Below, piece by piece: positions 59,388 through 64,000 of a stretch of DNA of 64,000 nucleotides (the stretch's first letter is position 1; every line of letters starts with the position of its first letter). Position numbers and translations under genes: made by a program. Source of the stretch: Sphingobacteriales bacterium (GTDB lineage Bacteria > Bacteroidota > Bacteroidia > Chitinophagales > JADIYW01); the NCBI GenBank assembly GCA_016699615.1, contig CP064984.1, positions 682,001 to 746,000 on the forward strand, written 5' to 3'. The notes beneath the pieces are model-generated. The model searched no databases, was not told the DNA's origin, and worked only from the letters and a program-made list of their open reading frames with translations.

Positions 59388-60443
59388 ATGCACAAAGGAG
59401 ATTTAATAGGAGGATATGAAATATTAAAAGATTTTCTTGTAGCAGGAGGAATGAGTAAAATATCATTTGCCAAAAAAGGTGGAACTGAATATTTTATAAA
59501 AGAATTTTTGTCACCAAGATTTCCCGTGCCTGGAAGTCCAGGAAGTCCTGCTACAATAGAAAAAAGAAGAAAAAATTGTACTGATTTTGAAAACCATCAT
59601 AATAAATTAAATAAGGAAATTGCTAAAAAAGTTGCTTTTGGTGGTAACCTTGTTTATGCTGTAGATTTTTTTAGAGCTCATACTTCCTATTATAAAATAA
59701 CAGAAAAAATAGATATAACTTCTTTTTCAACCGCTGATATTTCAAAACTTTCAATTGATAAAATCTTAATAATTATGAAAACCGTAACTCATAGTTTAAA
59801 GATTTTACACGATTTAAAAATTGTTCACGGTGATTTAAAACCTGATAATATTTTGATAAAAAAAACAACTGCAGGTGGTTATACAACAAAACTTATAGAT
59901 TTTGACAATAGTTACTTTTCAAGTGAACCACCAAAGAATACTGAAGAAGTTGTTGGAACACCTGAATACTATTCACCAGAATTGGCATTTTATATAGAAG
60001 ACGGTGAAACAGAAGAAGATAGAAAAAAATTAACTGTACAATCCGATATTTTTGCATTGGGTGTAATTTTTTGTGAATATTTAACTGGTAACAAACCAAT
60101 TTTTAATAAAAAGTACAATTACACTTGGGAAGCTGTAAATAATAAAGAAATATTAAATTTTAAAGGTGGTCTTAAAACAAAAAAATTAGATTCACTTATT
60201 AATGATATGCTTTCAATTGATTTTGACAAACGCCCTAATATTTCTCAAGTATTTGATATACTTAAATCATCTGACTTATTGTTAGAAGAAGTTATCTCAA
60301 AACCAATAATTGAAGAAGAAGAAAAACCCGTGTCAGGTTTACGAATAAGTAAAAATCTAAAAGCAACAGATATTGATAAAAAAAGCGATGACATAAAACC
60401 ATCTAAAGGATTGATAATTAAAGGGCTAAATACAGATAAGTAA
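59388..60443 (+). CDS. Serine/threonine protein kinase
   Basis: 351 residues. ATP Lys in YFIKEFLSPRF (~36), catalytic loop KIVHGDLKPDNILI (~145), DFD in KLIDFDNSYF (~170), activation loop end GTPEYYSPELAF (~190), and KRPNISQVFDIL. The C-terminal tail (about 300-351) is charged and lacks a membrane segment. It follows PP2C by two bases, giving the TerY-P triad. Substrates unknown. Confidence 0.87.
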   Translation: MHKGDLIGGYEILKDFLVAGGMSKISFAKKGGTEYFIKEFLSPRFPVPGSPGSPATIEKRRKNCTDFENHHNKLNKEIAKKVAFGGNLVYAVDFFRAHTSYYKITEKIDITSFSTADISKLSIDKILIIMKTVTHSLKILHDLKIVHGDLKPDNILIKKTTAGGYTTKLIDFDNSYFSSEPPKNTEEVVGTPEYYSPELAFYIEDGETEEDRKKLTVQSDIFALGVIFCEYLTGNKPIFNKKYNYTWEAVNNKEILNFKGGLKTKKLDSLINDMLSIDFDKRPNISQVFDILKSSDLLLEEVISKPIIEEEEKPVSGLRISKNLKATDIDKKSDDIKPSKGLIIKGLNTDK

Positions 60444-60446
60444 AAT

Positions 60447-61676
60447 ATGAGTGAATCAAAATGGCAATGTAATTATGATGATCACATTAATAAGTTTTCA
60501 GAGCAAACTTGTGAAATATGTGGTAATCATCGCCCTGTTATTGTAGAATTTACTTATCATATTTTAGAAGAATTTGGCACCATAAAAGTACGTTGGTCAA
60601 TTGAAAATTTCAAAAAAGGGAATTTAAAATTTGGAAGAAAAAATATTGATATTACAGATAGTAAAAGTGAAATTATTCTAAAAGACATAAGACATCGTAA
60701 AAAGATAGTTCTATATATTGAAAATGATACTTGTGAAATAACTGAGGATAAAATTATACTTTTAAAAGAGCCTGAAATTGTAAATTTTAATTCAAACATT
60801 TTAAAGGTTCTGGAAAACTCTTTTATTGATTTGACTTGGGATACAAAAAATGCTACTAATGTAACAATTAGTACCTTGGGTTCAGTTTCTTTATCTGGTT
60901 TTATAAAATCAACAAAACCTAAATCATCTTTTAAAATAATTGCAGAAAACGAAGTTGGTAAGACCGAACAAGATCTGAAAATTGAAGTCCTTCCACTTCC
61001 AAAAATAAAAGAATTTAGAGCAAAACACCAAAAAATTGAATTTGGAAAAGAAACTGAAATTGTTTGGGATTTTGAAAATGTAGAAAAAGTAGAGTTGCAC
61101 TATGCAGGAAATTTAGAGGTTTTATCAAATAAAGGGAACAAAGTAATTTCTCCATCAGAAGATACAAATTATAAAATTATTTTTACTGCATTAGATCGTG
61201 TAACAAAAGAAGAGAAAACGCTGAAAGTTCAAGTATTTAAGCGAATTGAAATTGAAACTTTTACTACAGATTATGAATATATTGTTGAATCTCTGCCAAT
61301 CGAGTTAAATTGGAAAATTAACAATGCTTCTAGTATAAAACTTTGCTCAAATATTGACAAGGAAATTGATGTAACAACTAAAAATAAAATATCTCTAAAG
61401 CCGAAGAGAAATCAATATTTTTATTTAAAAGCAAGTAATGACTTATTTACCATAGAAAGTGAAAAAATAAATATAGAGGTACAAAATCTTCCTACGCTTC
61501 CAAGATTTGAAAATATTATTCCAACAGGTAAAGAATTAATACCTGTTTTTACTTTGGATTTTTCGGAAAATGTAAACAATATTCTTACAGAAAGTCAAAT
61601 TAGTTTTCAAAAAGCAATTAAAAATAATAAAAGATTTAATTTATTTGAAACCTTAAAAACTATATTGAGTAAATGA
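60447..61676 (+). CDS. Zinc-finger and Ig-like repeat protein
   Basis: 409 residues. N-terminal RanBP2-like zinc finger WQCNYDDHINKFSEQTCEIC (residues 5-24). Several beta-sandwich-like repeats follow (IDLTWDTKNATNVTISTLGS, TEIVWDFENVEKVELHYAG, IELNWKINNASSIKLCSN), each with a pattern of L/I-x-W-x-x-x-N-A/V. No signal peptide. Probably a scaffold or phosphorylation target of the kinase upstream. Overlaps the next gene by four bases. Confidence 0.68.
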   Translation: MSESKWQCNYDDHINKFSEQTCEICGNHRPVIVEFTYHILEEFGTIKVRWSIENFKKGNLKFGRKNIDITDSKSEIILKDIRHRKKIVLYIENDTCEITEDKIILLKEPEIVNFNSNILKVLENSFIDLTWDTKNATNVTISTLGSVSLSGFIKSTKPKSSFKIIAENEVGKTEQDLKIEVLPLPKIKEFRAKHQKIEFGKETEIVWDFENVEKVELHYAGNLEVLSNKGNKVISPSEDTNYKIIFTALDRVTKEEKTLKVQVFKRIEIETFTTDYEYIVESLPIELNWKINNASSIKLCSNIDKEIDVTTKNKISLKPKRNQYFYLKASNDLFTIESEKINIEVQNLPTLPRFENIIPTGKELIPVFTLDFSENVNNILTESQISFQKAIKNNKRFNLFETLKTILSK

Positions 61677-62047
61677 TGAATATTCTACAAAAAAATATGT
61701 GTAAAGTTGCAGGCTTTGATAATTTTATCGTTAACCATTGTTCTACGCAATATAATTCCCTTTCTTCAATTGGCATTTTCTTTATATTTCAATACTTAGT
61801 AATTTTTATTTCGTCTTTTGTGTTTTTTAATGACTTTGTATATTCTAACGTTTTTACATCTATATTATCAAGTATTGTAATTTTATTTTTCTTCATAAGA
61901 ATCGTGAGAATTTTCACAAAACAACTTCAAAAGGTATTCAAATTTAGTGTTTTGATTGTCATTTTATTTATTAATGTTTTGATTTTATTAATAATAACAA
62001 CAATTTTAAATTTAAAAATTTTGAAACAGAAATTTTTTATGACTTGA
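61673..62047 (+). CDS. Membrane protein, probably frameshifted
   Basis: 124 residues with three hydrophobic segments (about 33-53, 60-82, 95-115). The frame ends after LKILKQKFFMT, but adding one A to the five-A run at 62014-62018 gives NFETEIFYDLIIKGDDYGNY and continues into a further hydrophobic segment (MVIILFWIAKFLLLQFIFI) in the frame of the next gene. So the true protein is likely about 190 residues, or fused to DUF4407. Confidence 0.55.
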   Translation: MMNILQKNMCKVAGFDNFIVNHCSTQYNSLSSIGIFFIFQYLVIFISSFVFFNDFVYSNVFTSILSSIVILFFFIRIVRIFTKQLQKVFKFSVLIVILFINVLILLIITTILNLKILKQKFFMT

Positions 62048-62250
62048 TAATAAAAGGAGACGATTATGGTAATTATAAAATAATAAAACACCTATTTTCA
62101 TTATACTATCAAGTTAAAACATCTGAAAACGCAATGGTTATAATTCTATTTTGGATAGCAAAATTTTTGTTATTACAATTTATCTTTATTAAACCTTATT
62201 TTCAAATTTATTCAACAAGAAAAACAATATATAATACAATAAGAAAAATT

Positions 62251-63747
62251 ATGAGCAAAACTTCTAAATCAAAATCAAAAAGTTTTGAGAAAAAGTATTC
62301 AAAAATTCAATACTTTTTTTGGTTATTATCTGGAGCTGAAATTAGTATATTAAAAGATTGTCCAACAGATTACAATAGACAAGCTGGTATAGGTTTTACT
62401 ATATTTATGACCACTTTATTAGCTTTTTTTTCAGGAAGTTATGCAGGTTATTACTTTGGCGAAAGTTATGTTACATCAGTAGTTTTTGGGATTATTTGGG
62501 CTTCATTGATATTTAGTATTGATAGAAGTATGGTTGTAACTTTAAAAAAAGACCCAACTAAAAAAGAACAAAATTTTTGGATTCCTTTTTTATCAAGAGC
62601 AGTTTTAGCTATACTTATTGCATTTATCATTTCAATACCTTTAGAATTACTCATATTTAGAGATAGTATTGATATTCACAAAAATAAATTTAAGCAAGAC
62701 AAAACTTTGAATATTATTTATGGACAAAGTACTATTGAAGATATTGACGGTAAAAAAGAAATATCGAGTAATTTAGAAGGAAATATTAATGAATTAAACA
62801 ATTTATTATCCAAAGGTGAGCCTCAAAATGATGTAGAATATGATAACCTTAAAAGAGAATTTAAGAATTCAGAAAGTCAATATATTTCATACAAAAACAA
62901 ATACAATAATCTAAACTCTCAAGCCATAAACGAATATAATAATGGAAATATGGAGAGATATTACCAAATTTCTAATCAGAGAAGTATTGCTAAAAATAAT
63001 ATGGCAAATTATGGTAATAAAAATTATTTCCCTAAAAAAAGAGAGTTAGAAGTTTATATAAAAAACTGGGTAGAAGAAAGAAAAAAAGAACTTGTTGATT
63101 TAGGAGAAGAAAAGAAAAAGATAAATGACAAAATTAAAAAAGGAACTGACAAAGTAGAAAGTGCAGGTTCTAAAATAGATTCAATTCTTTCAAAACACGA
63201 TAATAGTTTTGTGTTTAATTTTATGGTATTAGAAGATTTAGCAAAAACACATCGTAAAGTATTAAAACCTGTTGTAAAGAAAAATATTGATTCATTATCA
63301 AATAAAAATACAACAGATAGTTTATCAGTAACTGTAGCATCAAATAATCAACCATCAGAAATTCAACCATCAAAATTAGAATGGGTTAGCGAATATGATT
63401 CTGAAGGTGCAACTATTTTATTTTTACTTTGGCTCATTAGAATTTTATTTTTTACCATTGAAATTCTTCCAACTATTGCAAAAATTGCTACTCCAATTGG
63501 TGCTTACGACAGAGCAATATACAGAAAAGAGAAGGATTTAGAAATGGAACTTGACGAAAAAACATCAGAGTATTTATTACATCAACAAAAATTAAGGGAA
63601 ATTGAATTTGAAGCAGAGCAAAAACAACTTAAAGACAGAGTGAAAATAGAAAATGAACTTCATAAAGAACTTATTACAGAGATTGCTTCTGTTCAAAATG
63701 AAGTAGCAAGAAAAAAAATAGATGACTTTAAAAATAAACATTTGTAA
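62251..63747 (+). CDS. DUF4407 membrane protein
   Basis: 498 residues from the ATG at 62251. The family signature FFWLLSGAEISILKDCPTDY and IWASLIFSIDRSMVVTLKKD lie at about 25-105, with four membrane segments (about 50-140 and 390-425) and a long periplasmic coiled coil (about 150-330). The frame is open from 62044, but the upstream part probably belongs to the previous gene. It ends the signalling operon; a membrane effector role is inferred. Confidence 0.78.
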   Translation: MSKTSKSKSKSFEKKYSKIQYFFWLLSGAEISILKDCPTDYNRQAGIGFTIFMTTLLAFFSGSYAGYYFGESYVTSVVFGIIWASLIFSIDRSMVVTLKKDPTKKEQNFWIPFLSRAVLAILIAFIISIPLELLIFRDSIDIHKNKFKQDKTLNIIYGQSTIEDIDGKKEISSNLEGNINELNNLLSKGEPQNDVEYDNLKREFKNSESQYISYKNKYNNLNSQAINEYNNGNMERYYQISNQRSIAKNNMANYGNKNYFPKKRELEVYIKNWVEERKKELVDLGEEKKKINDKIKKGTDKVESAGSKIDSILSKHDNSFVFNFMVLEDLAKTHRKVLKPVVKKNIDSLSNKNTTDSLSVTVASNNQPSEIQPSKLEWVSEYDSEGATILFLLWLIRILFFTIEILPTIAKIATPIGAYDRAIYRKEKDLEMELDEKTSEYLLHQQKLREIEFEAEQKQLKDRVKIENELHKELITEIASVQNEVARKKIDDFKNKHL

Positions 63748-63748
63748 T

Positions 63749-63928
63749 ATGGCATTTAGATGGCGTAAATCTTTTAATTTAGGACCAATTAGAACCACAT
63801 TATCTAAAAAAGGAGTTGGGTCAAGTTTTGGTTTTTTAGGTTTTCGTTTTGGTGTTAGTCCAGACGGTAGAAAGTATTGGAGTTTTGGCATTCCGAATAC
63901 AGGTTTATATTACATTAAATATTATTGA
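63749..63928 (+). CDS. DUF4236 protein
   Basis: 59 residues. MAFRWRKSFNLGPIRTTLSK and SFGFLGFRFGVSPDGRKYWS, a classic DUF4236 sequence, found in many bacteria without known function. One base after the DUF4407 stop codon. Confidence 0.82.
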   Translation: MAFRWRKSFNLGPIRTTLSKKGVGSSFGFLGFRFGVSPDGRKYWSFGIPNTGLYYIKYY

Positions 63929-63930
63929 GT

Positions 63931-64000
63931 ATGAATAAAGCAATAAAAATAGTTCTAGCAGTTTTATTTTTTCTGTGTTTAGCCAATATGCATTATGGTT
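63931..64000 (+). CDS. Small membrane or secreted protein (cut by window edge)
   Basis: Begins at 63931 two bases after the DUF4236 stop codon and runs off the window: MNKAIKIVLAVLFFLCLANM, a signal peptide or membrane anchor. Nothing more can be said. Confidence 0.45.
   Translation, partial: MNKAIKIVLAVLFFLCLANMHYG

Noticed and set aside
62044..62250. The N-terminal extension of DUF4407 as part of that protein
   Set aside because: It starts at a TTG and more likely belongs to the upstream membrane gene after a frameshift; a fusion is still possible.
1..64000. tRNA or rRNA genes as integration targets
   Set aside because: None was recognised by eye; the integration target is the protein gene mnmE.

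Overview
The window is AT-rich DNA from a Bacteroidota bacterium. The evidence is repeated promoter -7 boxes of the type TAnnTTTG, an OmpA-type outer-membrane protein with thrombospondin-type-3 calcium repeats, an XrtN exosortase locus, tyrosine integrases with Bacteroides-type helix-turn-helix partners, and VirE-N/DUF3987 proteins. Both edges cut genes: an SLBB polysaccharide-export gene on the left and a small membrane-protein gene on the right.

Layout. (1) 1-4798 is chromosome: an SLBB export protein, an OmpA-family protein and mnmE (trmE). (2) 4799-49243 is a 44-kb tandem array of foreign DNA inserted at the 3' end of mnmE. The last mnmE codons (FCIGK-stop, TTTTGTATCGGAAAGTA) recur at 28344, 38134, 39819 and 49227 and divide the array into four segments. 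Segment 1 (23.5 kb) has an integrase, HTH genes, a VirE/DUF3987 protein and a ~14-kb operon joining an XRE regulator, SNF2 helicase, AlbA_2/ATPase, type III Mod and Res, a PHP-ATPase, a PD-(D/E)XK/DUF5655 protein and a Clp-fold protease. It also carries an SNase-like nuclease. Segment 2 (9.8 kb) has an integrase, a rolling-circle-type Rep, three putative small RNAs, a single-chain type IIG restriction-modification enzyme and a DUF6169-like pair. Segment 3 (1.7 kb) has no integrase and carries a HipBST-like toxin-antitoxin operon with three palindromic operators. Segment 4 (9.4 kb) looks like a phage satellite: integrase, HTH, Rep, small and large terminase, five 22-bp palindromic repeats, a structured leader, then a membrane/OB protein and a two-gene GHKL-ATPase/PD-(D/E)XK module. 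(3) 49244-54864 is chromosome again: a membrane protein and winged-helix regulator, then the XrtN exosortase, its VIT-domain target and a DUF1361 protein. (4) 54865-57600 holds small cassette-like genes bounded by large imperfect palindromes resembling integron attC sites. (5) 57634-64000 is a phosphosignalling cluster of the TerY-P triad type (vWA, PP2C, Ser/Thr kinase) followed by a zinc-finger protein and DUF4407 and DUF4236 proteins.

How the parts fit. The mnmE 3' end acts as an accretion hotspot. Each integrase-bearing segment has its own terminal repeats, and each brings a different anti-phage or stress cargo, so together they form a defence island. At least eight genes or positions are interrupted, nearly all by single-base indels in short A or T runs. 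This includes mnmE itself, which suggests homopolymer sequencing error more than decay, although this cannot be settled from the sequence. The strongest candidates for something undescribed are the tandem array itself, the composite type III restriction operon, the GHKL-nuclease pair, and the palindrome array with structured leader in the satellite.
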